64,000 nucleotides of DNA from an uncultured Rubrobacteraceae bacterium (GTDB lineage Bacteria; Actinomycetota; Rubrobacteria; Rubrobacterales; Rubrobacteraceae). The translations under genes and the position numbers were made by a program. Of this stretch, positions 43,044 through 52,700 are shown piece after piece (position 1 is the first letter of the stretch; each line of letters begins with the position of its first letter). Under the pieces are notes generated by a model. It saw only the letters and a program-made list of their open reading frames with translations, was not told the DNA's origin and made no database searches. Location: contig CADCVF010000065.1 of assembly GCA_902806095.1 (NCBI GenBank), forward strand, positions 1-64,000, given 5' to 3'.

Positions 43044-44588
43044 CTAGGAAGAGGCCACCGTACGTGGTACCGAGAACTCCGAGGTGTCCCCGGCAAAGTT
43101 ATGGCTGACCGCGGTTATCGTCTGTCCCGCCGCCACCGCTGTCGTCGGAGTGAAGGTAAACGTGACGTTGCCAGATGGGTCCGTGGTGCCGAATGTGTCG
43201 CCGATGTATATCTTGCCCTCGTCGCCTCCTGTGGGGTTGGAGTAGAACTCGATGTCGAAGAACTCGTTGGGGGTGGTGTTCAGCGTACCCTCTATGGTCG
43301 TCTTGCCAGAGACGGTCTTGGCTGAAGTTATGACGGGGAAGTTCTGCAAACTGTTGGGGCCGGTGTCTGTGTCGCCTGTGTCGTTTGCGGTCCTGCCCAT
43401 AGCGTCCTCGACGCCGCCCACGAGGTCTATGCCGATGCCGCCGTTGGAGAAGATGGAGCTGCGGCCTATACGGGTTGCTGTGCCGCCTTGGACCCTGATC
43501 CCATCTTGGCCGTTGAAGGCTATGGTGTTGGTTCCTAGTGAGGTGCCGTCTCCGACGAAGGTCTGCGTGGTCCCGATGACCAGGCCATTGAGGCCGTTGC
43601 CGAGGGGACCGGTGCCGCTTGCGGTGGTGCCTACGAGGTTGCCCACCACCCTGTTGAGATTGCCAGTGCCTACGATGGATATGCCATCGAAGCCGTTTCC
43701 TGAGACGACGTTGCGCGAGGCGACCGTGTTGCCCCCGACGATGGTGTCTTGGGAGTTCTGGATGAAGACGCCGCCGGCTTCGTTGCCAAGATCCTTGGTG
43801 CCGCTCTTATCGGTGCCCACGTAGTTGCCCTGGAGACGGTTGGCATTGGAGTTGGTGGTGAAGACACCGGTGTCGCCGTTGCCGGAGAGGACGTTGCGCG
43901 CGGCGAGCGTGGTGCCACCGACCACGGTTCCGGAGGGGCCGTCGAAGATGGCCACGGCGTCGGTCCCGTTACCCCGATCGAGGGTGCCCGCGGGGTTGGT
44001 GCCTATGAAGTTGCCCTCGATGCGGTTGGCCGCGGAGTCGCCGCCCACCGCGATACCGGCTACGCCGAAGCGGTTTATGACGAGGCCCTTGATCACGCTG
44101 TTTGAGGAGCTGGCGATCTCGAGCCCATTATTGCCCACGTTGGTCCCGTTGAGCTGGATCTTGAGGGCCGCGTCGTTTCCTATCGCCTTGGTGTTGGGGT
44201 GCGCCCCCGTCTGGGTGTAGCCGTCTATAGTCACCTGTTCGGTTATCTGGGGCAGGGCCGAGGCCGGGGAGATGGTCTTCACCCCTGTGGTTCCTGGGAT
44301 GGCGAATCTTATGGTGTCCGCCCCGGCGGTAGCGTTGGCCTGCTGGATGGTCGCCCTAAGCGTGCACTGCTTACCCGATGCAGCAGGGTTCACATCGCAG
44401 GCGGCATTGGAGAGGTTCGCATCCGGGGTGTCGGCTGTGAGGTTGACGGTGAAGGTCGTCGCTGCGTGGGCGGAGGGAGCCGGCATGAGGCTTAGGGCAG
44501 CCATCATCCCCGCCACCAGCAGCCCCGCGGCCAGCGCCCTCTTCTTCTCGCTCCACGAGAACCCTTCTTTGCTCGACTCTACGCTCAT
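43044..44588 (-). CDS. Secreted right-handed beta-helix repeat protein (CSLREA-type)
   Basis: About 514 aa. I prefer ATG 44588, preceded by GGAAGGGAG at 7 bases. The ORF-track ATG 44654 overlaps the upstream stop (ATGA) and would add 22 residues. A signal peptide (LAAGLLVAGMMAALSLMP ... SAHA) is followed by CTLRATIQQANA, a variant of the CSLREAI motif, and then many turns with N-G-N-D-G and NRVVGN/NRLQGN patterns typical of a parallel beta-helix. A C-terminal beta-sandwich (TTAVAAGQTITAVSHNFAGD) follows. No LPXTG or membrane anchor is seen. It is likely extracellular, perhaps carbohydrate-binding; enzyme activity is unproven. Confidence 0.85.
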   Translation of the reverse strand: MSVESSKEGFSWSEKKRALAAGLLVAGMMAALSLMPAPSAHAATTFTVNLTADTPDANLSNAACDVNPAASGKQCTLRATIQQANATAGADTIRFAIPGTTGVKTISPASALPQITEQVTIDGYTQTGAHPNTKAIGNDAALKIQLNGTNVGNNGLEIASSSNSVIKGLVINRFGVAGIAVGGDSAANRIEGNFIGTNPAGTLDRGNGTDAVAIFDGPSGTVVGGTTLAARNVLSGNGDTGVFTTNSNANRLQGNYVGTDKSGTKDLGNEAGGVFIQNSQDTIVGGNTVASRNVVSGNGFDGISIVGTGNLNRVVGNLVGTTASGTGPLGNGLNGLVIGTTQTFVGDGTSLGTNTIAFNGQDGIRVQGGTATRIGRSSIFSNGGIGIDLVGGVEDAMGRTANDTGDTDTGPNSLQNFPVITSAKTVSGKTTIEGTLNTTPNEFFDIEFYSNPTGGDEGKIYIGDTFGTTDPSGNVTFTFTPTTAVAAGQTITAVSHNFAGDTSEFSVPRTVASS

Positions 44589-44650
44589 CGCTGTACTCCC
44601 TTCCTGTCTCGTTTCGTCGGTTATGGCCAACTCTGCTCTCTGCCTCGTGC

Positions 44651-45043
44651 TCATCTTTCGATCCTTTCATCGTGACGGGCGCTGCGCGCCACGTCTGTCT
44701 GCCGCACTATCTTGCCCTCGGCTATCTCGAGCGTCGTCCTAAGCGAGATCAGGGTCCCGTCCGGGTAGGCGCACATCTCGTCGAAGACGATGCTCTCTTC
44801 GCCGAACACGACCTCGTCCTCGACGGTGCAGCTCATCTGCTGATCGCAGACGGCGCACAGATACCTCTCGATCTCAGCCCTCCCCCTCAGCTCGAAGGCC
44901 GGGCCATCGAGGCTGGCCGCGTTGACTATGCGAAGCTCGGCGTCCTCAGAGTAGAAACCGATGAGGACATCCGCCTCGCACCGCTCGATGGCGCCGCGCA
45001 GGGCCTCGAAGTCCAATCTTCCGGTTGTCTCCTCCTCGATCAC
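44651..45043 (-). CDS. SnoaL-like (NTF2-fold) protein
   Basis: A 130-aa protein with the SnoaL/nuclear-transport-factor-2 fold: GAIERCEADVLIGFYSEDAELRIVN, then FELRGRAEIERYLCAV and VARSARHDERIE. Such proteins are small isomerases, cyclases or ligand-binding proteins and often have unknown substrates. Three cysteines (one in ERCEAD, two in CAVCDQ) are unusual for the family. It lies directly upstream of the beta-helix gene with a possible ATGA overlap and 246 bases after the LuxR regulator gene. The intervening 45044-45289 shows no ORF. Confidence 0.7.
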   Translation of the reverse strand: MIEEETTGRLDFEALRGAIERCEADVLIGFYSEDAELRIVNAASLDGPAFELRGRAEIERYLCAVCDQQMSCTVEDEVVFGEESIVFDEMCAYPDGTLISLRTTLEIAEGKIVRQTDVARSARHDERIER

Positions 45044-45289
45044 GGATTGCTGCTCCTTCCCTTATCTTGTGCGGGGTCTCGTGTGCCTGATCAGCACTCT
45101 AGGACGCGAGAGAAGGGACGACATCGGCAGGGTTGCCTATTCGAGGGCACCTATTTATCTGAGAGGCCAGAAGGGGGTGCCTAGGCAAGATGCCTAACGC
45201 ATATAGAGAAGGTCGCCTCAAGCCCCAAAGCAGCGAGCAGCCGAGCGAGCAGAGAGATCGCCTCCCAACAAGCGCGGATCGGAGCGGGA

Positions 45290-47620
45290 TCAGAGGAGGT
45301 TGTGCTCTAAGGCGAAGCGGGTAGCCTCTGCACGGGTGGATGACCCTATCTTGTGGTAGACGGAGCGCAGATGAGCGTTAACAGTACGGGGGCTAATGTA
45401 GAGTTCCTTGGCGATTTGAGGGTCTGTCATGCCCCTGGCGAGGAGCCTCAGGACCTCGACCTCGCGGGCGCTGAGTCCTGAGGGGTAGGAGGGCGAGGAA
45501 GACGGCTCCTCCAGCGTTGCAGGCGGTTGCGGGGCGTACTCTATGGCCTCTTCGGGTGTCATCGCCCGTCCCTCGGCCAATGCTGCTTCCCACGCTACCT
45601 CGTCAAGCCGAGGGCGCACGCCGTTCAGCAAGCCCTCGTAATCGGGGTGGGCGCGGTCGAAGGGCGAGAGGGGCAAACCGATGGCCTCCCCAAGGGCTTC
45701 GCCAGCTCCCCACAAGCGCGCAGCGCGAGCCGCATCTCCCCGCAGTGCGGCCACGCATGCCATCCCCCGCAGGCCGAAGGTAGTGGCCGTCTTGTCCCTG
45801 AGCCTGCGCAACAGGCGCAGGTCCTCCTCGTAGAGCGCCGCCGCCCGTTCGGGGTCGCCCCGCTCGAGCGCTACTATCCCGAGGCTGGCGAGGCACAGAG
45901 CGGTGCCTAGCGTGTCCCCCAGCTCCCGGTTAAGCTCCAGCCCCTCCTCGAGCAGCCCCACCGCCCGATCGTGGTCCCCTTCGTCTATCGCAGCCCCTCC
46001 CAAGAAGAGGAGCAAGAAGCCCATCGCCTGGCGGTCCGAGAGCCTCGGCCGCAACGCCTCGCCCTCTTCGCGCAAAGCCCTGGTGCGCTTCCGATCTCCC
46101 CCGCGCAGCGCCAGCTGTCCCAAATCAACGAGCGAGTTCGCAACCCCCAGTTCATCCCCGAGCTCTTCGAACAGGGTCCTGCCCTCTTCGAGCAGGACTG
46201 CCGATTGCTGAGTGTCGCCCTGCCACATCGCCATGAGACCGGCCTGGTTGAGCGCCTTCGCCCGCGCGGGAGTCGTTGACGTACCACTCCCAGCGAGCGC
46301 CCATTGCAGCCACCGGCGTCCCTCGCCCGGGCCATAAGAGTTCCAGAAGCGCCCCTGTGCCAGCGTGGACGCCAGTCTCAACCCAAGCTGCACGCGCACT
46401 CCCGCGGGTCCTTCGGCGTCTTCGGGCTCGAGCGACCAAGAGAGTGCTGTCCTCAAATTGCCGTGCTCGGTCTCCAACCTCTCGAGCCAAGGCACTTGCT
46501 CCGTGAAAGCCGGCTCGGCCTCTTCGGCCAGCGCCAGATAATATTTCACATGCTGCCGACGGACCCGCTCCGCTTCCGCCGCCTCCGCCAGCTTCTCCCT
46601 TCCGTACTGCCTGACCGTCTCAAGGAGCCGGTAGCGCATCTCCCCATCCTGCTCCTCGACCACGACCAGCGACTTGTCCACAAGCGTGCTCAGCAGGTCT
46701 AGTACCTCAGCCCCCTCGATGCCTTCTCCTGTCCCTACTGTCTCGGCCGCTTCGAGCGTGAAGCCACCGGCGAACACGGATAAACGCCTGAGCATCGCCT
46801 GCTCTTCCTCTGAGAGCAGCTCGTGGCTCCAGTCCATTGCCGTCCTGAGCGTCCTCTGGTGGGCCAAAACCGACCTCCCACCCCCCGTTAGCACCCGGAA
46901 CGAGTCGTCCAGCCGAGAGGAGATCTGCTCCACCGAGAGCACCTTCACCCTTGCGGCCGCAAGCTCTATGGCCAAAGGGATTCCGTCGAGGCGGTAACAC
47001 ACCTGGGCGACCGCCATCGCGTTGCCCTCCGTGAGCGAGAAGTCGTGCCTGGCCGCCTGTGCCCGCTCGACGAAGAGCCTGGCGGCCTCGTAGCATGACA
47101 AGCTCTCCGGAGCCGGAAGGCGACGTTGGTCCGGCAGGGACAGAGGAGGGACGGCGAAGAGGGTCTCGCCGGAGACGCCGAGTGCCTCGCGGCTGGTGGC
47201 GAGGATTCGCAGGTTCGGACAGGAGTGCAGCAGAGCTTCCGCCAGAGAGGCGCAGGCTCCTACCAGATGCTCGCAGTTGTCCAAAACCAGCAGGACTCCC
47301 CGGGATCCGAGGTGAATGCGCAGCGAATCCACAAGCGGGGTGCCAGGCGTTTCCTGTACTCCCAGGACGGAGGCCACCGCCTGTGGCACCAGATCCGGGT
47401 CAGAGAGCGGGGCCAACTCCACCAACCACACCTCGTCCTCGTAGTCCTCCACCAGTTCAGCGGCCGTGGCCAAAGCCAGGCGTGTCTTGCCCGAGCCGCC
47501 GGGGCCGGTAAGCGTAAGCAGGCGTGCCACGGTCAGCAGGCGCCCGACCTCGGCGATCTCTCGCTCGCGCCCAACGAGGCTGGTGAGCTGGAAGGGCAAG
47601 TTGTTCTCCGGCGGTCTCAC
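45290..47620 (-). CDS. AAA-TPR-LuxR (STAND) transcriptional regulator
   Basis: A 776-aa intact relative of the first gene in the window but without a BTAD domain. N-terminal NB-ARC/AAA: LTSLVGREREIAEV, P-loop LTGPGGSGKTRLALA, Walker B VLLVLDNCEHLV. Central TPRs follow (LFEELGDELGVANSLVDLGQ and repeats), then the LuxR HTH at about 715-776 (LSAREVEVLRLLARGMTDPQ, ISPRTVNAHLRSVYHKIG). ATP-dependent oligomerisation upon ligand sensing is known for such regulators. GTG 47620 is the first start in frame; a short ORF with a strong ribosome site lies just upstream. It may regulate the downstream SnoaL and beta-helix genes. Confidence 0.92.
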   Translation of the reverse strand: MRPPENNLPFQLTSLVGREREIAEVGRLLTVARLLTLTGPGGSGKTRLALATAAELVEDYEDEVWLVELAPLSDPDLVPQAVASVLGVQETPGTPLVDSLRIHLGSRGVLLVLDNCEHLVGACASLAEALLHSCPNLRILATSREALGVSGETLFAVPPLSLPDQRRLPAPESLSCYEAARLFVERAQAARHDFSLTEGNAMAVAQVCYRLDGIPLAIELAAARVKVLSVEQISSRLDDSFRVLTGGGRSVLAHQRTLRTAMDWSHELLSEEEQAMLRRLSVFAGGFTLEAAETVGTGEGIEGAEVLDLLSTLVDKSLVVVEEQDGEMRYRLLETVRQYGREKLAEAAEAERVRRQHVKYYLALAEEAEPAFTEQVPWLERLETEHGNLRTALSWSLEPEDAEGPAGVRVQLGLRLASTLAQGRFWNSYGPGEGRRWLQWALAGSGTSTTPARAKALNQAGLMAMWQGDTQQSAVLLEEGRTLFEELGDELGVANSLVDLGQLALRGGDRKRTRALREEGEALRPRLSDRQAMGFLLLFLGGAAIDEGDHDRAVGLLEEGLELNRELGDTLGTALCLASLGIVALERGDPERAAALYEEDLRLLRRLRDKTATTFGLRGMACVAALRGDAARAARLWGAGEALGEAIGLPLSPFDRAHPDYEGLLNGVRPRLDEVAWEAALAEGRAMTPEEAIEYAPQPPATLEEPSSSPSYPSGLSAREVEVLRLLARGMTDPQIAKELYISPRTVNAHLRSVYHKIGSSTRAEATRFALEHNLL

Positions 47621-47636
47621 GCCTTCACCAGCCCCT

Positions 47637-47708
47637 TCATTCCCACCAAAAGAACCTCCGAGCGGCCACGAAGGGACGCGCCTCCTCGCTCGCCGGATGG
47701 TCGCTCAT
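47637..47708 (-). other. Short upstream ORF (possible leader peptide) of the LuxR regulator
   Basis: ATG 47708, preceded by GGAGGGAG at 8 bases, encodes the 23-aa peptide MSDHPASEEARPFVAARRFF then WWE, ending 16 bases before the regulator GTG, which itself has a weak site. It could couple translation or act as a leader. It could also be the true N-terminus split by a one-base frameshift, since the regulator frame stays open upstream to about 47710. Confidence 0.4.
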
Positions 47709-47754
47709 CGAGCACTCTCCCTCCGATCCCCTTAGGCTAAGCCTCGACCCCGGC

Positions 47755-47760
47755 ATTATA
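47755..47760 (-). promoter_or_regulatory. -10 element of the LuxR regulator
   Basis: A perfect TATAAT on the minus strand, 47 bases before the leader ATG. No good -35 at 16-18 bp. Downstream, CTTAGGCTAAG (47731-47741) is an 11-bp palindrome near the expected start of transcription and may be an operator. Confidence 0.45.
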
Positions 47761-47964
47761 GCAAGCGTTGCTTACGGTTCGCCTTCTTACTTGCCGGGGG
47801 TCTGTTCCGGGTAGGTGCGCATCGACGCCCCTTCGAAGAAGGCACCAGGAGTGTTTTTCAACATGCCGGGGCCTTGCGCGGCCTCCATTCTAGGCTGTGC
47901 TTGCCACGCTGAGGCAGCACGACTTCACGTTGCAGTGGTTTGATGGTTTAATCTCGATGATGAT

Positions 47965-47996
47965 AAAGAAAGGGCCGGGATTAGAAGTCCCAGCCC
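47965..47996 (-). terminator. Intrinsic terminator of the GlsB-like gene
   Basis: On the minus strand GGGCTGGGA-CTTCTAA-TCCCGGCCC forms a 9-bp stem with one T-G pair, followed by TTTCTTT, 14 bases after the stop of the small membrane protein gene. It resembles the terminator at 42972. Confidence 0.8.
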
Positions 47997-48010
47997 TCGA
48001 ACCGTCTTTG

Positions 48011-48277
48011 TTACCTGGCCGTCCTACCGCCAGCGACGGCCCGGTAGATCGCAAGGAGTATGATCGCACCGATGGTGGCGATTATGATGCTCCAGATAAA
48101 GCCGCCGCCGCCGAGACCGATGAGGCTGGCCAGAAAGCCACCTACCAGGGCACCCGCTATCCCTAGTATGATCGTGATGACAAAGCCGCCAGGATCGTCG
48201 CCAGGCATAATGAACTTGGCGAGCGCGCCTGCGATCCCGCCGATGATGATCCAGCCGATAATTGCACCTATACCCAC
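48011..48277 (-). CDS. GlsB/YeaQ/YmgE-family membrane protein
   Basis: An 88-aa protein almost entirely of three hydrophobic segments rich in Gly and Ile: IIGWIIIGGIAGALAKFIMPGDDPGG, ILGIAGALVGGFLASLIGLGGGG and SIIIATIGAIILLAIYRAV. This is the transglycosylase-associated/GlsB family, small inner-membrane proteins linked to general stress. GTG 48277 has a strong AAGGAGG site. It is monocistronic with its own terminator. Confidence 0.9.
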   Translation of the reverse strand: MGIGAIIGWIIIGGIAGALAKFIMPGDDPGGFVITIILGIAGALVGGFLASLIGLGGGGFIWSIIIATIGAIILLAIYRAVAGGRTAR

Positions 48278-48462
48278 GGTTTGCTACCTCCTTCACGGTT
48301 GGCCTTCTACGCTTAAGTATATTCCCTAATACGGTTAAGGGAAACATTAGTTTCACCATGATTTCGAGAACCACAACATAAACACGACGATGGCGCTCTC
48401 CATGCCGGATGTTCCACCGCGCTGCTATCATGCCCTCGAGCCGAGGGATCAGGAGGATTGCT

Positions 48463-49650
48463 ATGAACTTCGATCCAACCGACGAACAACGCCGCTGGCG
48501 AGATCTGGCGCGCGAGTTCGCCCAGGGTGAGATCCGGCCGCGCGCCGCCGAGCTCGACCGCGGACAGAAGTTCCCATACGATATAGTCGCAGAGATGGCC
48601 CGCCTCGGCCTGATGGGGCTGACGCTTCCCGCAGAGTTCGGCGGCTCGGGCGGGGATTTCGTCGCCTACAACCTGGCGCTGGAGGAGATCTCACGCGCAG
48701 ATACCTCGGTCGGGATCACGATGGAGGCCCATATCTCGCTGGGCTGTGCACCAATCGCCGCCTACGGCACACAGGAACAGAAAGAGAAGTTTCTCTCGAA
48801 GTGCGCGACAGGGGAGAGGCTCTGGGCTTTCGGCCTGACCGAGGAGGAGGCAGGCACGGACGCAGGAGGCACGCGGACGACGGCGGAGCTTGAGGGCGGC
48901 GAGTGGGTCATCAACGGGTCGAAGAAGTGGATCACGAACTCCGGAACCGACATTACCGCCGGCGTTACGGTCATCGCCAGAACCGGCACCCGCGAGGGCG
49001 GAAGGCCTGAGCTGACCGCTATCGTCGTCCCCCAGGACACGCCGGGCTACACCCGAGGCCAGGCCTACGAGAAGCTTGGGTGGCGAGCCTCCGATCAGCA
49101 TCCACTCTACTTCGAGGACTGCCGCGTCCAAAGGGAGAACCTGCTCGGCGAGCGCGGAAAAGGCTTCAGGCAGTTCCTCGCGACGCTCGATGGTGGCAGG
49201 GTCGCGGTCGCCGCCCTCTCCGTGGGGCTCGCGCAGGCCTGCTTCGACGAGGCGCTGGCGCGGGCGAAGGAGAGAGAGCAGTTCGGCCGTTCTATCTCCG
49301 AGTTCCAGGCCGTTCAGTTCAAGCTCGCTGACATGGCGATGGAGATCGAGCTGGCAAGGAACACGGTCTTGAAGGCAGCGTGGCTGAAGGATCAGGGGCG
49401 ATCCTTCGGGCGGGAGGCGAGCATGGCCAAGGTGTTCGCGTCGGAGACGGCCAAGAGAGCGGCGGACCAGGCCGTCCAGATCTGGGGTGGCGAGGGCTTT
49501 ATGGAGGGGAGCGCCGTGGCCCGTTACTGGCGGCAGGTCAAGATCAACGAGATCGGGGAGGGTACGAGTGAGATAAACCGCCAGATCATCGCCCGCTCTC
49601 TCCTCGACGAGAGCGCCGAGGAGGCCAAAGAGAAGATGGTGGCACAGTAA
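48463..49650 (+). CDS. Acyl-CoA dehydrogenase (likely isovaleryl-CoA dehydrogenase)
   Basis: From ATG 48463 (AGGAGG upstream; the ORF track start is too early) the product is 395 aa. FAD and substrate motifs: LWAFGLTEEEAGTDAGGTRT, SKKWITNSGTDI, REQFGRSISEFQAVQFKLAD, then QIWGGEGFMEGSAVARYWRQ and EIGEGTSEINRQIIAR. The catalytic Glu of the isovaleryl-CoA group is placed differently from other family members, and I cannot settle it by eye. Context with methylcrotonyl-CoA carboxylase and methylglutaconyl-CoA hydratase supports isovaleryl-CoA oxidation (LiuA/Ivd). Other short-chain substrates remain possible. Confidence 0.88.
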   Translation: MNFDPTDEQRRWRDLAREFAQGEIRPRAAELDRGQKFPYDIVAEMARLGLMGLTLPAEFGGSGGDFVAYNLALEEISRADTSVGITMEAHISLGCAPIAAYGTQEQKEKFLSKCATGERLWAFGLTEEEAGTDAGGTRTTAELEGGEWVINGSKKWITNSGTDITAGVTVIARTGTREGGRPELTAIVVPQDTPGYTRGQAYEKLGWRASDQHPLYFEDCRVQRENLLGERGKGFRQFLATLDGGRVAVAALSVGLAQACFDEALARAKEREQFGRSISEFQAVQFKLADMAMEIELARNTVLKAAWLKDQGRSFGREASMAKVFASETAKRAADQAVQIWGGEGFMEGSAVARYWRQVKINEIGEGTSEINRQIIARSLLDESAEEAKEKMVAQ

Positions 49651-49717
49651 CCGCGATGCCGGAGCGACGCCACAACTCGCGCCGCCGGGCGTACGCTGCT
49701 CTGGGAGCACGGTCCTA

Positions 49718-52700
49718 ATGCTGCGGAAAGTCCTTGTTGCGAACCGCGGGGAGATTGCCATCCGCGCCTTCAGGGCGGCCTACGAGCTGGGCATTCGTAC
49801 GGTCGCCGTCTACACTCCGGACGACCGCGGCTCTTTGCACCGCCAGAAGGCCGACGAGGCTTATGAGATCGGGGAGGTGGGCCACCCTGTGCGCGCCTAC
49901 CTAGACGTGGACGAGCTCGTCTCCACCGCGAAGCGAGTTGGCGCCGAAGCAATCTACCCCGGCTACGGTTTCCTTTCGGAGAGTTCGGCCCTCTCCGAGG
50001 CTTGCGAGGAGGCCGGGCTGACGTTCGTCGGACCACCGGCCGGCGTTCTCGCGTTGACCGGCGACAAGTTGCGCGCCCGCCGGGCCGCCGAAGAGACTGG
50101 CATCCCGGTGCTGCGTGCCTCTGAGCCCCTCGATGATCCCGACGACACCATCGCTGCCGCCGAAGAGCTCGGCTACCCGGTGTTCGTAAAGGCCGCAGGA
50201 GGGGGCGGAGGCCGGGGATTGCGGCTGGTCGAACGTCCCGAGGATCTCTCCGGCGCCGTTGCGGCCGCAAGACGCGAGGCCGAGGGCGCGTTCGGCGACC
50301 CTACGGTGTTCCTGGAGCAGGCCCTTGTAAGGCCTCGCCACATCGAGGTGCAGGTACTGGCCGATGGTGCTGGGGAGGTCATCCACCTGTTTGAGCGGGA
50401 CTGCTCGGTCCAGCGGCGACACCAGAAGGTGCTCGAGGTCGCCCCTGCCCCCAATCTAGATCCCGTGCTGCGCGAGCGTCTTTGCGAGGATGCTGTTCTC
50501 TTCTCTCGCGCCGTAGACTATCTTGGCGCCGGCACGGTCGAATTCCTCGTCGGCGAGGACGGGCGTCACGTATTCATCGAGATGAACCCGCGCATCCAGG
50601 TGGAGCACACCGTCACCGAGGAGACGACCGACGTGGATCTGGTCCACGCCCAGCTTCGTATCGCCGGGGGTGAGAAGCTGCGCGATCTCGACCTAACCCA
50701 GGAAAGCATCAGGCAGCGGGGTGTGGCGTTGCAGTGCCGCGTGACCACAGAAGACCCGGGCCAGGGCTTCAGCCCGGACACGGGCCGTATCTCGGTGTAC
50801 CGCTCTCCCGGTGGGGCCGGCATCAGGCTGGACGGCGGCAACACGTATGCGGGCACGGAGATCACACCCTACTTCGACTCGCTCCTGGTGAAGGTCACCG
50901 CCCACGGCGCGGATCTGCCTTCCGCAGCCCTTCGTGCTCGCCGCGCTCTGGCCGAGTTCAGGGTGCGCGGCGTGGCGACGAACGTGGCTTTTTTGCGGGC
51001 TGTCCTCTCCGAACCTGACTTCCTCGCCGGGCTGGCGACCACCTCGTTTATCGACGAGAGGCCGCACCTCACCGCCGTTTCGACCGGCGCCGACCGGGCG
51101 AGCCGGCTCCTCTCACTGCTCGCCGACACCACCGTCAACCGGCCGCACGGGAGACCACCCGCGGTCCCCGATCCGCGCACCAAGCTCCCGCCACTGCCGG
51201 ACGGAGATCCTTCGCCGGGCTCCAGGCAGCGGCTGCTGGACCTCGGCCCCGAAGGCTTCGTCCGCTGGCTGCGCGAGACCGATACGCTCCAGGTGACCGA
51301 CACGACGATGCGGGACGCGCACCAGTCTTTGCTTGCGACCCGAATGCGAACTTTCGACATGCTCTCGGTCGCCCCGCACGTCGCCCGCACGTTGCCCCAA
51401 CTGCTGAGCGCCGAGGTGTGGGGCGGGGCCACCTTCGACGTCGCCCTGCGGTTCTTGCACGAGGATCCCTGGGAGCGGCTTGCCAGGCTGCGAGAAACCC
51501 TCCCTAACGTCTGCTTGCAGATGCTCCTGCGCGGTCAGAACACCGTTGGCTACACCCGCTACCCGCCCGACGTGGTGCGCTCATTCGTAGACGAGGCTCG
51601 TGAGACGGGTATAGACATCTTCCGCATCTTCGACGCGAACAACGACGTAGATCAGATGCGTCCGGCGATCGAGGCGACGCTCGAAGCGGGCGCGGTGGCC
51701 GAGGGGGCCGTCTGCTACACAGGCGACCTCTCTGACCCGAACGAGAAGCTCTATACCCTCGACTACTATCTGCGTTTGGCCGAGGAGCTGGTTGAAGCTG
51801 GGTCTCACATCCTCTGCATCAAGGACATGGCTGGCCTCGTCAGGGCCCCCGCCGCGCGCACCCTGGTGGGTGCTTTGAAGCGGGAGTTTCATCTCCCGGT
51901 GCACCTGCACACCCACGACACCAGTGGAGGGCAGCTCGCAACGTACCTGGCGGCGATCGAGACGGGAGTGGATGCGATCGACGGCGCCGCGGCCCCGCTC
52001 TCCGGCATGACGAGCCAGCCGTCTTTGGCCGCCATCGTCGCTGCTACCGACCGCACGGATCGGGCGACCGGACTATCGCTGGACGCCCTTGGCAACCTGG
52101 AGCCTTACTGGGAGGCGGTGCGGACACTGTATGCGCCCTTCGAGTCGGGGCTGAGATCCCCGACTGGCACCATCTACCGGCACGAGATCCCCGGTGGGCA
52201 GCTCTCCAATCTGCGCCAGCAGGCGCTCTCTATGGGACTCGCCGAGCGCTTCGAGGAGGTAGAAAACCTGTACGCCCGCTGCGACAAGATTCTCGGACGG
52301 CTGGTGAAGGTGACGCCAACGAGCAAGGTAGTGGGCGACCTCGCACTCTACCTCCTCTCGGCGGCGATAGACCCAGACGAATTCGCCGAAGATCCCGGCC
52401 CCTACGACCTTCCTGACAGCGTCATCGGGTTCCTGCGCGGCGAACTGGGCGAGCCGCCGGGCGGCTGGCCCGAGCCGTTCAGGTCAAGGGCGCTCGAAGG
52501 ACGCGAAGAGTCGACGGAGGACGGGCGACTCTCCGAAGAGGACCGTTCCCTGCTTGCCGGCAACGATCGCCGGCCTGCGTTGAACCGGCTGCTGTTGCCA
52601 GGTCCGACCGAAGATCAGCGAGCCGCCGGGGAGCGATACGGCGACGTCTCTGTCATTCCGACCAGGGCATTCCTCTACGGGCTCGAGACCGGCGAGGAGC

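Noticed and set aside
48691-49761. 356-aa minus-strand ORF opposite the acyl-CoA dehydrogenase
   Set aside because: No motif or plausible fold, while the plus strand has every family motif.
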